A DNA stretch of 39,638 nt, from assembly GCA_016208495.1 (NCBI GenBank), contig JACQXX010000089.1, positions 1-39,638 on the forward strand, read 5' to 3'. The DNA is from Acidobacteriota bacterium (GTDB lineage: Bacteria; Acidobacteriota; Blastocatellia; Chloracidobacteriales; Chloracidobacteriaceae). Below are positions 6,999 through 15,753 of the stretch, piece after piece (position 1 is the first letter of the stretch; the number at the start of each line of letters is the position of its first letter). The notes beneath the pieces were generated by a model. It did not search any database and was not told the DNA's origin. It saw only the letters and a program-made list of their open reading frames with translations. The position numbers and the translations under genes were made by a program.

Positions 6999-9833
6999 TC
7001 AGCGCACAACGATTTCCTTGGAAGGTGTGTTATTGACCAGGACACCGATTAAGCTCCCTGGTGTAATGCGCTGTTTTTTGGGTTTGCCTTTGATTGTGAT
7101 CTTGGTTGATGACTCAATTGTCACCACGCTGCTGTTGATGGCGATTCCATTCACCAGCACCACGGTGGAACCGGCTTTGAAGCCCACCCCAGTCAGCGTC
7201 GCGCTTTTCTTTTCAAGCACAATATTGGTGACCTTCGGTTTGATATCAAAAGTTGAGGTGGTGATGGTCGCTTCAATTCCGTTCAAATCAACCAACGTCA
7301 AGGCCAGTTGCAATCTCAAGCCGGGTTCAAGGGTTGTGGTATCAAACATAAATTCCCGAACCGTTGCATCAAGATTTGGTGCAATCGGAACTGGAGTTCC
7401 ATTGGCCAACAACGCCAGTCGTTGGGATTGAATTCCAGCGTTGTCCTGAGCCTGCCAACCCATCTGGAGCTTGTCGCCAATTTCCAAAAATTGCGGGAAG
7501 GTGGTCAGAAATATCGCCGTTGGTGGCTGCCGATCAGGAATGGTGAGCAATCCAGGAGATTGATCCTCACCTACATTTTGAGCTGCATCAAAGGACTGAA
7601 CTTTGATCACACCCTGACTGGTAAAGATCGTGGTTGGAACCTTCCACTCAAATTCTGAAGTGGTTGGTGGAATACCGGCGGCAATCACGATGGGGAAGGT
7701 TTCTCCACCATTGGCTGACAGCAGCAAGTTGGTTTTGACCACCCCCCGATCATCACTGGCCTCCCATTTAATGGTCACCAGTGAATCAGGTTCCAATGTT
7801 TGAGCACCGGTAAACCCAAGCAGGATCACGCGTGGTGAGCGGGTATCATCCGACCCAATCCCAGTCAAGGCAATCGCCGATTCAGGAATGTTGACCGAAT
7901 TGTTTGAAATCAAAAGCTTTCCTTTGACCTGTCCCACTCCCTTTGGTGTCCAGGTCAGCCGCAGGGTGATGGACTGAGGGCTTTCCAGGGTAAAGGGCGC
8001 GGTGCAGGGGGCGCTTTCCGGGCATGGTTCAAGCGCAAACCCCGACGCTTTGGCTTCATCGTCAAGCTTGATTTCACGAACTTGAAGCGGTGCCGCCCCC
8101 ACGCTTTGCAGCGCGAGTTCAAATGGATCGCTCTTGCGTCCAACCCGTAACGTCCCGAAATTCACCAGGCTTGTCGAAAGTTCAAGTGCCGGGCGTGGCA
8201 ATCCAGAAGTAAAGTTGCGAACAAAGCGTTCCCCATCAAAGGTACCCCATCCGGTCACCGGGTCAAACCCAGGGCCAGTCACATCTCCGGTGCTGCTTCC
8301 GACGAAGTTGTTCCCACTCAATATATCGCGGTACACCTCTGGTCCAGTCCCCGCAGCTTGCTGGATACCAAGATTGTAAAGCGGAAGGTTGACTGCCCCC
8401 AGCCCGCTTCCGCCGATTTGCTGATTGACCAGTGTAAAAATGGCCGCCCAGGCGGCGGCAGGGACGCCCGTTCCGGCATAGCAGGTTCGAATTCCATTCA
8501 GAATGACCACCAGATTTCCACCGGCGTGGAACGATACATCTGGAATAGCCCGTTTCCGGTTCGGCAAAATTGTCATGCGCGATTGATAGGCTGGTTTCTC
8601 AAATACCTGACTGGTGCCACCGCCGCTGGCCCCGGCATCATTATTCCAGGCAACTTCCGCGTCATAGCGGATGACTTTTCCTTCACTATCCCGAATCGGC
8701 AGCAATTCTGTTCCGCCAACCGCCGTTACATTTGGGCTCGTGGCTGGATAGAAAACTGAATTGCCATTGTTTCGACATCCATCCGAGCCGTTGTCGCCGC
8801 TGGCGACCACCCAGGTTTGTCCTTGAGCCGCCGCTTGCAGCAACAGTGCTTCCTGAGCCTGGATCGTGGCTGGCGATAATGCCTGTTCACAAATTCCTAA
8901 GCTGGTAGCCACCACTTTGGTATCCCGAAGCCGATCAACCACATACCCAATCGCAGCCGTGATATTGGTGGCGGTTACATCGCCACTTCCACTGGCGGCG
9001 ACCTGTACTGCCTGAATCAACGCCTCGGGCGCCATCGCTGATAAATATTCAACTTCGGCCATCGCTCCGTTAAAGGCGGCGCCTGGTGTTCCAAGCCCGA
9101 CAGAGTGAGGTTCAACCGCTCGGACCGGCAGGTTATAGCTCTGTTGAAACATGGCCAAATCAGTTGGGGCGACCGCACCGGCCATGACCAGCGCCACTTT
9201 CTGACCGTTGCCCTTGATACCGACATTGTAGAGTGGGCTCAGATTGTAAAGTGACCATAAGTCTTGTGGATAAAAGAGTTGGCGTAGATCACAGTTTTGG
9301 CCGTTGGTGCTGGCCTTGACCAACTGGCGCTCACTCTGCAGAGCGTGATAGACGTCAACACCATCCAATCCTTCAACCACACTCACATCACCAGCCAGAT
9401 CCGCCGGTAATTGAGTCACAGCAACGCGTTGGCCAGCAGCCCGTGCCGCTTGAAAACCAGCCAGGGTCGGGGCAAACACTTTCCGGATGACCGATGCCGG
9501 CGCCTGACACACCAGCAACGACCGATCATTGATCCGATAGGCAATCTTGAGTCCAGCGGCTTTGGCCCAGGCTTCAACCCGGTCACAGCTTTCAGTCGTG
9601 GGGGCAAACCGCCGCCGAAACTCATCGTGTGTGAGCCAGCGTCGGTAAACGGCGGAACCTGGGGTTTGTTGTTGTTCGACCAGGGCCCGCAGGCCCGCTT
9701 CATCACGCAGTCGAACATGAATATTGACGGTGATCACCTCTTCGGTTTGAGGACCTTCCGCCCGAATACCCGTTGTCATAGCCAGCAACAGGCACAGCAA
9801 TCCAAAAAAGAGTATAAAGCGTTTCATAGCCAT
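6999..9833 (-). CDS. Secreted S53 (sedolisin/kumamolisin) homologue, probably catalytically dead
   Basis: A 944-residue protein. It has a signal peptide (about 1-25), a Pro-kumamolisin activation domain (about 30-165) and an S53 peptidase fold (about 190-545). C-terminal modules follow: an ASH-like beta domain (about 550-655), two Ig-like stretches, and an IPT/TIG-like end (about 865-944). The oxyanion Asp in VASGDNG (D347) and the calcium-site segment FDPVTGWGT are present. The catalytic Ser of the usual GTS motif is Gly (AGTGVPAAAW, G456, codon 8466-8468). The E-x-x-x-D pair aligns with G256 and E260 (GAMAEVEYLSAMAPEA). I infer loss of proteolysis and a possible binding role. It lies 40 bases after the S8 protease gene, so co-transcription is likely. 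The start is ATG 9833; ATG 9827 is equally possible. Confidence 0.88.
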   Translation of the reverse strand: MAMKRFILFFGLLCLLLAMTTGIRAEGPQTEEVITVNIHVRLRDEAGLRALVEQQQTPGSAVYRRWLTHDEFRRRFAPTTESCDRVEAWAKAAGLKIAYRINDRSLLVCQAPASVIRKVFAPTLAGFQAARAAGQRVAVTQLPADLAGDVSVVEGLDGVDVYHALQSERQLVKASTNGQNCDLRQLFYPQDLWSLYNLSPLYNVGIKGNGQKVALVMAGAVAPTDLAMFQQSYNLPVRAVEPHSVGLGTPGAAFNGAMAEVEYLSAMAPEALIQAVQVAASGSGDVTATNITAAIGYVVDRLRDTKVVATSLGICEQALSPATIQAQEALLLQAAAQGQTWVVASGDNGSDGCRNNGNSVFYPATSPNVTAVGGTELLPIRDSEGKVIRYDAEVAWNNDAGASGGGTSQVFEKPAYQSRMTILPNRKRAIPDVSFHAGGNLVVILNGIRTCYAGTGVPAAAWAAIFTLVNQQIGGSGLGAVNLPLYNLGIQQAAGTGPEVYRDILSGNNFVGSSTGDVTGPGFDPVTGWGTFDGERFVRNFTSGLPRPALELSTSLVNFGTLRVGRKSDPFELALQSVGAAPLQVREIKLDDEAKASGFALEPCPESAPCTAPFTLESPQSITLRLTWTPKGVGQVKGKLLISNNSVNIPESAIALTGIGSDDTRSPRVILLGFTGAQTLEPDSLVTIKWEASDDRGVVKTNLLLSANGGETFPIVIAAGIPPTTSEFEWKVPTTIFTSQGVIKVQSFDAAQNVGEDQSPGLLTIPDRQPPTAIFLTTFPQFLEIGDKLQMGWQAQDNAGIQSQRLALLANGTPVPIAPNLDATVREFMFDTTTLEPGLRLQLALTLVDLNGIEATITTSTFDIKPKVTNIVLEKKSATLTGVGFKAGSTVVLVNGIAINSSVVTIESSTKITIKGKPKKQRITPGSLIGVLVNNTPSKEIVVR

Positions 9834-9873
9834 CACTTTTAGTCCGGTAAATACCGCTTTCCTGGGCGGGGTT

Positions 9874-12800
9874 TTATTTTTTCAAGGCGCCAGTGCGCTG
9901 TGAATTTTGCTGGAAGGTTCCCCAGGGAACATTTTCTGGGCGATAGGCGCCGGGGAAATGAAACGCATACACGCGCTCAACCGCGGGGATGACGCCATCT
10001 ATTTTGCCGTCTCCATCCAGATCCCCCAGTGCAAACCCTGACCAGAGATAAGGAACCAACCGTGGCCCAATAATCGCTTTTGGCCAGCCGGTATAAGATT
10101 TCCCGTCGCTATGAACCGCAAACAGGTAGTAATTGCGGTCGGTAAACGGCGTCAAACTTGAACCAGAAAATAGAATCTCCGGTTTGGCATCTCCGTCAAT
10201 ATCCCCAATCACCGGTTGCGAATAGGCAAAGGTCGAAGCCGCCACCACCGGAAATCCTGGCAGATAGCGGCCATCCGCCTGATAGACCACCAGTTGGTTG
10301 GCGGTTCTGACCACAATTTCAGGTTTTCCATCGCCGTTTAAATCAGCAACCGCTGGTGGCGCAACCAGGTGGGTGGTGTTTTCAACCATCTTTGGCCAAC
10401 CAGCTATCGGTCGTCCATCGCCCCGGAAGGCATAAGTCTGAGGATTGGGAAATTCACCTTTGGGATCACGGCAGGCGACAAAATCGAGCTTGCCATCACC
10501 TGTTAAATCCGCAAGTGCCCCGACGTTCACAAAACTGGATTCAAAGTCATTTGGTCCCAGGGTAATTGGCCATCCGCGAATCAGTTTTCCCTGGTTTGAA
10601 TAGGCAAGATAGGTCGTAAACACCGAAGCTGTATTACTTTGCGCCCGGGTGTACCCAACAATGATTTCCGGTGCGGAATCGCCTGTGATGTCGCCCACCA
10701 TCGGCGAACAGGCCCCCAGGCCAATCACATTTTCCCCTTGCTGGACGGCCACCGGATAAATGGGGACTGAAAATCGAACTTGCCCGCTTCCATTGATCAC
10801 AACCAGTTCGGGAGGATCGGCTTCGGTAAAACCACCGCCAATCGCCAGAATTTCAGGACGATTGTCGCCATCTATATCAGCCGCCGTGGGTGATGGGAGC
10901 GGAAAGGAGCTGATGGTGTTAAAGTTATTGAGTTGAACTGGGAAACCAGCCGCCGGTTCGCCTGAAACGTGGTAGGCGTAAATCACCGGCCCTGGATAAT
11001 ACCCGGCGGCAATGATTTCCGGGCGGCCATCACCATCCAGGTCGGCAATGGTTGGCGATCCCTGAACCAGTTGATTGACTGCTTTTGGCCAGGCATCGGA
11101 AATGGATTCGCCATTGGCATTCATGACATAAATCCGTCCATCCCCAAACACCGTCAGTCCCTCAACCACGACTTCCATTTTTCCATCGCCATTGAGGTCG
11201 GCCACGGCTGGGTTTGAAAGCGTGTAACCACCGAGTGGTGACGGCCATCCTTCGATCAATTCTTGATCTTGAATTAGAAAAATTGATGCCTGATCAATAA
11301 AAATTCCACCTGAGCGATTAAAGCCGATCAACCGAAACGTGTAGGTGCCACCTTCAGCATCAGTGGGGACTTTCCAGGTAGTAAGCTCTTTATTGACAGC
11401 CGGTTGCAGTGACGTCGCAAGCTGTGTCCAGGTGGTTGGTGATTCGCCAACCCCAACCTGGAGCAGATAGGACTCGAATTCGATCCCAGTCGCGGTTCCA
11501 GAAACAGGAATCTGGTCTGAATTGAAATAGATTTTATAAGGAGTAGGTGAGGTCAATTGGACAGCAACCGGATTTCCACGCTCCAGTTGGCGAATGGCTG
11601 AAGCGGCGCTAATTCGTCCATATCCAAGTTGCAGGGAGAATTTTTGGGTAATGGGCTGGCTGCTGAGATCGGTCGAACTTTTCAAAACCTGACGGACCTG
11701 CTGGTTGGTAAAATGCGGGAACCGAGAGCGAACCAACGCCGCGATTCCAGCCACGTGCGGCGCCGCCATGCTCGTGCCGTTCAACCGCAAATATTTCGTC
11801 CCATCAGAAGCAGTGACAATGTACTGGCGGCCTTCGGCTGAATCAACAATCGCCGCTCGCGAGGCTAAACAGGACAGCACGTCAAACCCAGGCGCCATCA
11901 CATCCAGTTTGGGGCCAAAATTTGAAAAATTGGCAACGTTTTGATTTGGACCAATCGCACCAACCGTCACCACCGTTCCAATCTCAGCCGGAGTTACACT
12001 TTCGGTCGAAGTCTTACTATTCCCAGCCGAAACCACAACCACCACTCCGCGAGTCTCAGCCAGGGCACAGGCATCTTCCATCACGCGAGTCCGTGGTCCA
12101 CCCAACGAACAATTGATCACATCCGCCCCATTTTGAGCGGCATATTCGACGCCTTTGGCAATTTCGAGCAACGTCCCGTATGGCAACTCATTCGGAAAAG
12201 CCTTGATCGCCATCAGTTTGGCCTCATAGGCGACACCGACCATACCAATACTGTTATTGCCGACTGCGGCGGCAATCCCAGCCACGTGTGTTCCATGTCC
12301 GTAACTGTCAAGCGGGTCATTGTCCTGATCATCTAACCGGTCCAGATCCGCTCCGGAAAAATCCCACCCCATAGCATCGTCTACAAATCCATTGCGGTCA
12401 TCATCAACCCCATTGTTTGGGGTTTCTTTGGTATTTTTCCAAATATTGGCGGCCAGATCCGGGTGAGTATAATCAATCCCGGTATCCACCACGGCAATGA
12501 CGATATCTTTTCCAGTTGACCGATCCCAGGCATCTAAAGCGCCCACATTTTTCAATCCCCACTGGTCATCATAACTCTGCTTCCAGGTCCCTCGGGAGCT
12601 GTAGTAAGGATCATTGGGCGCCTGGGCAAAGGTATAAGCACGCCAGTTGGGTTCGGCATACACACACAAACCACTTTGCTCAAGTTTGGCACAGGCGGCT
12701 TCGATATCGGTTTCCCGATCAACTTCAACCACCATGGTTTCAGCCAGGGCTTTCAAGTTACTGACCTGTAAGGTCGAGTCAATGGCCGTCACCCGCGCTT

Positions 12801-13248
12801 TCTGATTTGGAAATCGGGCGAGATCGGTTTGCAGAATGTCATTGAGCGTTTGCCCCGTGGCGAGTCGTTCGGCCAGATCTTCAAAGGCAGGGCGAACGAC
12901 CTGCACCGGAATCTGTAGGGCTGCCAATCGGCTTTCAAACTCCAGTGCCCGTACTTTTGGGGCCACCTGGGACGCTGGCTTGAGCCGGACAATCAATTGA
13001 CCGGGTTCATATTCTTTTGGAAGCGGCTGGCCTTCTGGAGTTGACCAGGCTTGAAGGCCACCATCGGGCGCGACTTCCTGGGTCCGTCGGCTTTTTGCAA
13101 CACTGGCTTGTGGAGATTGTAAAAACCAAAACGTGGTTCCAACACAGGCCACGACCAGGAAAAAGGCACACAGCACCCGGTACCAATTTCTGGACCGGCC
13201 CCGGCGGCTCAGAGAAGCGGGTTGAGCAGGCTGAATTGTGGTGATCAT
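9874..13248 (-). CDS. Subtilisin-family (S8) protease with FG-GAP/VCBS beta-propeller
   Basis: A 1124-residue exported or membrane-anchored serine protease. Basic residues precede a hydrophobic helix (about 22-43). A propeptide-like region follows (YEPGQLIVRLKP, about 80-210). The catalytic domain has an intact triad: Asp255 in AVVDTGIDYTHPDL, His318 in SYGHGTHVAG and Ser493 in NGTSMAAPHVAG. The oxyanion Asn is in VVVVSAGNS. A bacterial Ig-like stretch (about 560-660) leads to eight repeats such as ADLNGDGKMEVVV and GDIDGDAKPEILF (about 690-1110). These are calcium-loop FG-GAP/VCBS repeats expected to form a propeller for adhesion or substrate binding. The ATG at 13248 has a GAGG 12 bases upstream; the frame upstream to 13362 reads through repetitive spacer text. 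It is first of a probable two-gene unit with the S53 homologue. Confidence 0.93.
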   Translation of the reverse strand: MITTIQPAQPASLSRRGRSRNWYRVLCAFFLVVACVGTTFWFLQSPQASVAKSRRTQEVAPDGGLQAWSTPEGQPLPKEYEPGQLIVRLKPASQVAPKVRALEFESRLAALQIPVQVVRPAFEDLAERLATGQTLNDILQTDLARFPNQKARVTAIDSTLQVSNLKALAETMVVEVDRETDIEAACAKLEQSGLCVYAEPNWRAYTFAQAPNDPYYSSRGTWKQSYDDQWGLKNVGALDAWDRSTGKDIVIAVVDTGIDYTHPDLAANIWKNTKETPNNGVDDDRNGFVDDAMGWDFSGADLDRLDDQDNDPLDSYGHGTHVAGIAAAVGNNSIGMVGVAYEAKLMAIKAFPNELPYGTLLEIAKGVEYAAQNGADVINCSLGGPRTRVMEDACALAETRGVVVVVSAGNSKTSTESVTPAEIGTVVTVGAIGPNQNVANFSNFGPKLDVMAPGFDVLSCLASRAAIVDSAEGRQYIVTASDGTKYLRLNGTSMAAPHVAGIAALVRSRFPHFTNQQVRQVLKSSTDLSSQPITQKFSLQLGYGRISAASAIRQLERGNPVAVQLTSPTPYKIYFNSDQIPVSGTATGIEFESYLLQVGVGESPTTWTQLATSLQPAVNKELTTWKVPTDAEGGTYTFRLIGFNRSGGIFIDQASIFLIQDQELIEGWPSPLGGYTLSNPAVADLNGDGKMEVVVEGLTVFGDGRIYVMNANGESISDAWPKAVNQLVQGSPTIADLDGDGRPEIIAAGYYPGPVIYAYHVSGEPAAGFPVQLNNFNTISSFPLPSPTAADIDGDNRPEILAIGGGFTEADPPELVVINGSGQVRFSVPIYPVAVQQGENVIGLGACSPMVGDITGDSAPEIIVGYTRAQSNTASVFTTYLAYSNQGKLIRGWPITLGPNDFESSFVNVGALADLTGDGKLDFVACRDPKGEFPNPQTYAFRGDGRPIAGWPKMVENTTHLVAPPAVADLNGDGKPEIVVRTANQLVVYQADGRYLPGFPVVAASTFAYSQPVIGDIDGDAKPEILFSGSSLTPFTDRNYYLFAVHSDGKSYTGWPKAIIGPRLVPYLWSGFALGDLDGDGKIDGVIPAVERVYAFHFPGAYRPENVPWGTFQQNSQRTGALKK

Positions 13249-13661
13249 GAAAAAAATAGACCTCGCAGGCAGAAAATGCTTAAACCTGGATGTAGTGCGC
13301 AGGAAGGAGGGGTAATTAACCTTTTCTTCGTCTTTTCGAGTATTTCGTGCGACGGCTTTCAAACTGGTATCAACAAAGAAAAAAATTAAACCTTGTCGAA
13401 TCCTCCAGGCATTCAGTGTGGGGTGTGGATTGGAAGTGTATAATCAACGGGATCAGTATTTTAAATAAGAAAACGTGAATTTTTACTTGAAGTCACATCA
13501 CTGTACCAGAAAACAGGGCTCCATGGAAAGAGCCTCTGGCGAACAGATTTCTGGTGAACAGATGGCTGAAATACAGGGTTAAGCCCGTCAAAGATACAAA
13601 TTCCTGGGCAGAAGTACCAGTAAAATCTGAAAGCGGCGTCAAGCCGCCGCACTCCAAACCC
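13249..13661. other. Spacer between S8 protease and SDR genes
   Basis: There is no supported gene. It should hold the promoter of the protease pair; the A/T-rich stretch around 13370-13400 and 13435-13480 is the likeliest place, but no clear boxes are seen. It also contains a GAACAGAT near-repeat (13542-13563) and the GC hairpin at 13633-13650. Confidence 0.5.
13633..13650 (-). terminator. GC-rich hairpin after the SDR gene
   Basis: GCGGCG (13633-13638) pairs with CGCCGC (13645-13650) over a six-base loop. On the minus strand it starts 12 bases after the SDR stop and is followed by TTTCAGATTTT, so it could terminate transcription. Similar GCGGCGGCTTGACGCCGC-like hairpins could also be a dispersed repeat. 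Confidence 0.5.
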
Positions 13662-14441
13662 TTAGCTTCGGCGGTGGACGTTCATTCCAGCCTGATCAAT
13701 CGAAGTCACAATCATGGTGTCAATATTGACGTGGGTTGGTCGCGAAGCCGCGAAGATGACACATTCGGCGATATCTTCAGCCGTCAGGGGTGAAATCCCC
13801 GAATACACTTTGCTGGCCCGATCCGTGTCTCCTTTGAATCGAACCTGACTGAACTCGGTTTCAACCAGTCCTGGATCAATCGAAGTCACCCGAATTGGCT
13901 GCCCGAGCAACTCCTGTCGCAAGGCTTCAGAGATGGCGCGCAGGGCGTGCTTGGTTCCGGCATACACGCTACCGCCAGGGTAGGAAAGATGCCCGGCCAG
14001 CGAGCCAAGGTTGATAATGTGACCCGCTGCCTGTTTGGTCAGATGGGGTAACATCGCCCTGGTCACCCGCAAAACACCCATCACATTGGTATCAAGCATC
14101 GTCATCCAGTCTTCGTCTGAACCTTCGCTGACTTTGGCAATTCCAAGCGCCAGCCCGGCGTTATTGACCAGGATGTCAATCGTGCCAAACTCCACTACCG
14201 ACGCTTCAACAAACGCCATGACGCTTTGGGTGGAGCACACATCGAGCGGGTGGGTAAATACCCGAACGTCATATCGTTCGTGGGCCTGATGAGCCAATTC
14301 TTTCATTTTGTCACATCGGCGGGCACCGAGCGCCAGGTGGGCGCCTTCGGCGGCAAACGCCAGGGCGGTGCTATATCCAATTCCGGAACTGGCACCGGTG
14401 ATCATCACAACTTTGTTTTTCAAACGATGATGAATACTCAT
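13662..14441 (-). CDS. SDR-family NAD(P)-dependent oxidoreductase
   Basis: A 259-residue classical short-chain dehydrogenase/reductase. The cofactor motif is TGASSGIG (about 15-22). The arginine pair in LGARRCDK after strand beta-2 suggests NADP preference. The structural motif is NNAG (about 93-96). The catalytic set is Ser147 (INLGSLAG), Tyr160 and Lys164 (VYAGTKHA). The length is typical and the fold complete; the substrate is not predictable. It is closest in style to YdfG/serine 3-dehydrogenase-like enzymes. The start is the ATG at 14441; a TTG four codons upstream is less likely. It is divergent from the dienelactone hydrolase, with a 105-bp repeat element between them. Confidence 0.92.
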   Translation of the reverse strand: MSIHHRLKNKVVMITGASSGIGYSTALAFAAEGAHLALGARRCDKMKELAHQAHERYDVRVFTHPLDVCSTQSVMAFVEASVVEFGTIDILVNNAGLALGIAKVSEGSDEDWMTMLDTNVMGVLRVTRAMLPHLTKQAAGHIINLGSLAGHLSYPGGSVYAGTKHALRAISEALRQELLGQPIRVTSIDPGLVETEFSQVRFKGDTDRASKVYSGISPLTAEDIAECVIFAASRPTHVNIDTMIVTSIDQAGMNVHRRS

Positions 14442-14546
14442 AAATGCTTTCAATCACGTGCTTTCAGAATAAGAATGTGGAAAACTGCACTCTGTCACAG
14501 TTTCGCGGTCGAGCAACTTTGAAGGCTTTGCAAACCAGCCTCACTC

Positions 14547-14650
14547 ATACCATTTTGGAATCAAGTGGCTGTATTAGAAAATAATCAAGCTATTCAATTA
14601 AATGAACTTAGCGAACTACTGACTACTGACTACTGACTACTGACTGGTAT
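14547..14650 (+). repeat. 104-bp ATACCA/TGGTAT element, copy A (subfamily 1)
   Basis: It begins ATACCATTTTGGAATC and ends with about four CTACTGA heptamers followed by CTGGTAT. The interior AAGCTATTCAATTAAATGAA matches the copies at 17951-18055 (reverse) and about 18809-18906. It lies in the divergent SDR/dienelactone hydrolase spacer. Confidence 0.82.
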
Positions 14651-14738
14651 AAGATACAAATCCAGGTCTCAAGAAACAACCTGACCTGGCATTTTCCAAA
14701 CCATTTCATTTCTCTCCAAAGGAGTACTCCCAGGCCCT

Positions 14739-15590
14739 ATGCACGAAGATCTCATCAGTTTGCTTCCCAAAACCGAGTTCACCCGGCGTGAATTTGTTGT
14801 GACCTCACTTGCCGCCGGCTTTGCCCTGGCCGTCCAACCGGTTTCAGCCCAGACCATTACCACTGACACCACGGGTCTCATTGCCGGTGAAGTCAAAATC
14901 CCGGTCAAAGACGGCGAAATGCCTGCCTATCGCGCCATGCCTGAAAAAGGTAAGGCATTTCCGGTCGTGCTGGTGGTTCAGGAAATTTTTGGCGTTCACG
15001 AACATATCCGCGACGTGTGCCGCCGGTTTGCCAAAGCTGGCTATCTGGCCGTGGCCCCCGAACTGTATGCCCGTCAGGGTGATGTCTCGAAATTGTCAAA
15101 CTTTGACCAGATTATCGAAGTCGTCCGCAAAGTACCGGATTCACAAGTCATGGCGGATTTGGACGCCACCGTCGCCTGGGCCAAAGCCACCAAAAAAGGT
15201 GAGACTAAACGCCTTGGAATTACTGGATTTTGCTGGGGTGGCCGTGTGGTCTGGCTCTATAGCGCCCATAATCCACAGGTCAAAGCTGGTGTCGCCTGGT
15301 ATGGCCGGCTGGTAGGGCAACCCTCAGACCTCAATCCCAAACATCCGGTTGATATTGCGGCGTCGCTGAAAGTGCCGGTATTGGGGCTCTATGCCGAGAA
15401 AGACAAAGGCATCTCACTTGAATCCGTCGAGCAAATGCGCAAACAGTTGAAGTCACCGTCTGAGATTGTGGTTTTTCCTGGGGTAGATCACGGCTTCCAT
15501 GCCGATTACCGTCCGACTTACAACAAAGAAGCCGCCCAGGATGGCTGGAAGCGACTGCTGGCGTGGTTTAAGAAACACGGCGCGGCGTGA
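14739..15590 (+). CDS. Tat-exported dienelactone hydrolase-family protein
   Basis: A 283-residue alpha/beta hydrolase of the dienelactone hydrolase family. The N-terminus has a twin-arginine signal ([18 protein letters not shown], Arg16-Arg17, cleavage probably after VSA about residue 37), so it should be exported folded. Family features are [28 protein letters not shown], the nucleophile Cys165 in GFCWGG, Asp222 in AEKDKGI and His251 in GVDHGFH, which together form a complete Cys-Asp-His triad. It probably hydrolyses lactones or small esters; the true substrate is unknown. An AGGAG (14720-14724) precedes the ATG by 14 bases and lies inside the palindrome GGAGTACTCC (14721-14730). The TGA stop opens a TGAC-unit array. 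Confidence 0.92.
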   Translation: MHEDLISLLPKTEFTRREFVVTSLAAGFALAVQPVSAQTITTDTTGLIAGEVKIPVKDGEMPAYRAMPEKGKAFPVVLVVQEIFGVHEHIRDVCRRFAKAGYLAVAPELYARQGDVSKLSNFDQIIEVVRKVPDSQVMADLDATVAWAKATKKGETKRLGITGFCWGGRVVWLYSAHNPQVKAGVAWYGRLVGQPSDLNPKHPVDIAASLKVPVLGLYAEKDKGISLESVEQMRKQLKSPSEIVVFPGVDHGFHADYRPTYNKEAAQDGWKRLLAWFKKHGAA

Positions 15591-15753
15591 AGTGACAAGG
15601 TGACTTTTTGACAAAATGACAGGATGACTTTTTGACAAAATGACAATTTGTCACCTGGTCACCTTGTCATTTGTCACCTTGTCATTTTGTCACCTTGTCA
15701 CCTTGTCACCCTGTCATTGGTCACCCTGTCATTGGTCACCCTGTCACTCGTCA
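15588..15753. repeat. Stop-to-stop TGAC/GTCA octamer arrays between convergent genes
   Basis: The whole spacer between two convergent genes is repeats. After the dienelactone hydrolase stop come TGAC units (TGACAAGG, TGACTTTT, TGACAAAA). From about 15650 the complementary GTCACCTT/GTCATTGG units run to the TGA stop of the ATPase gene (complement of 15751-15753). Each half is in the sense of its own gene, so the two halves can pair over most of the spacer. Unit length is about 8 bases, with some 6-9 base variants. Confidence 0.88.

Noticed and set aside
13249-13362. 38-residue N-terminal extension of the S8 protease
   Set aside because: It reads through repetitive AAAAGACGAAG-type spacer text and would place the signal helix about 60 residues in; the ATG at 13248 gives a normal signal.
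14721-14730. GGAGTACTCC palindrome at the dienelactone hydrolase ribosome site as an operator
   Set aside because: A 10-base palindrome is short and contains the AGGAG itself; no regulator gene is nearby and no second copy was found.
15640-15750. CRISPR-like look of the GTCACCTT array
   Set aside because: Units are about 8 bases with no unique spacers of 25-40 bases and no cas genes nearby; it is a simple tandem array.
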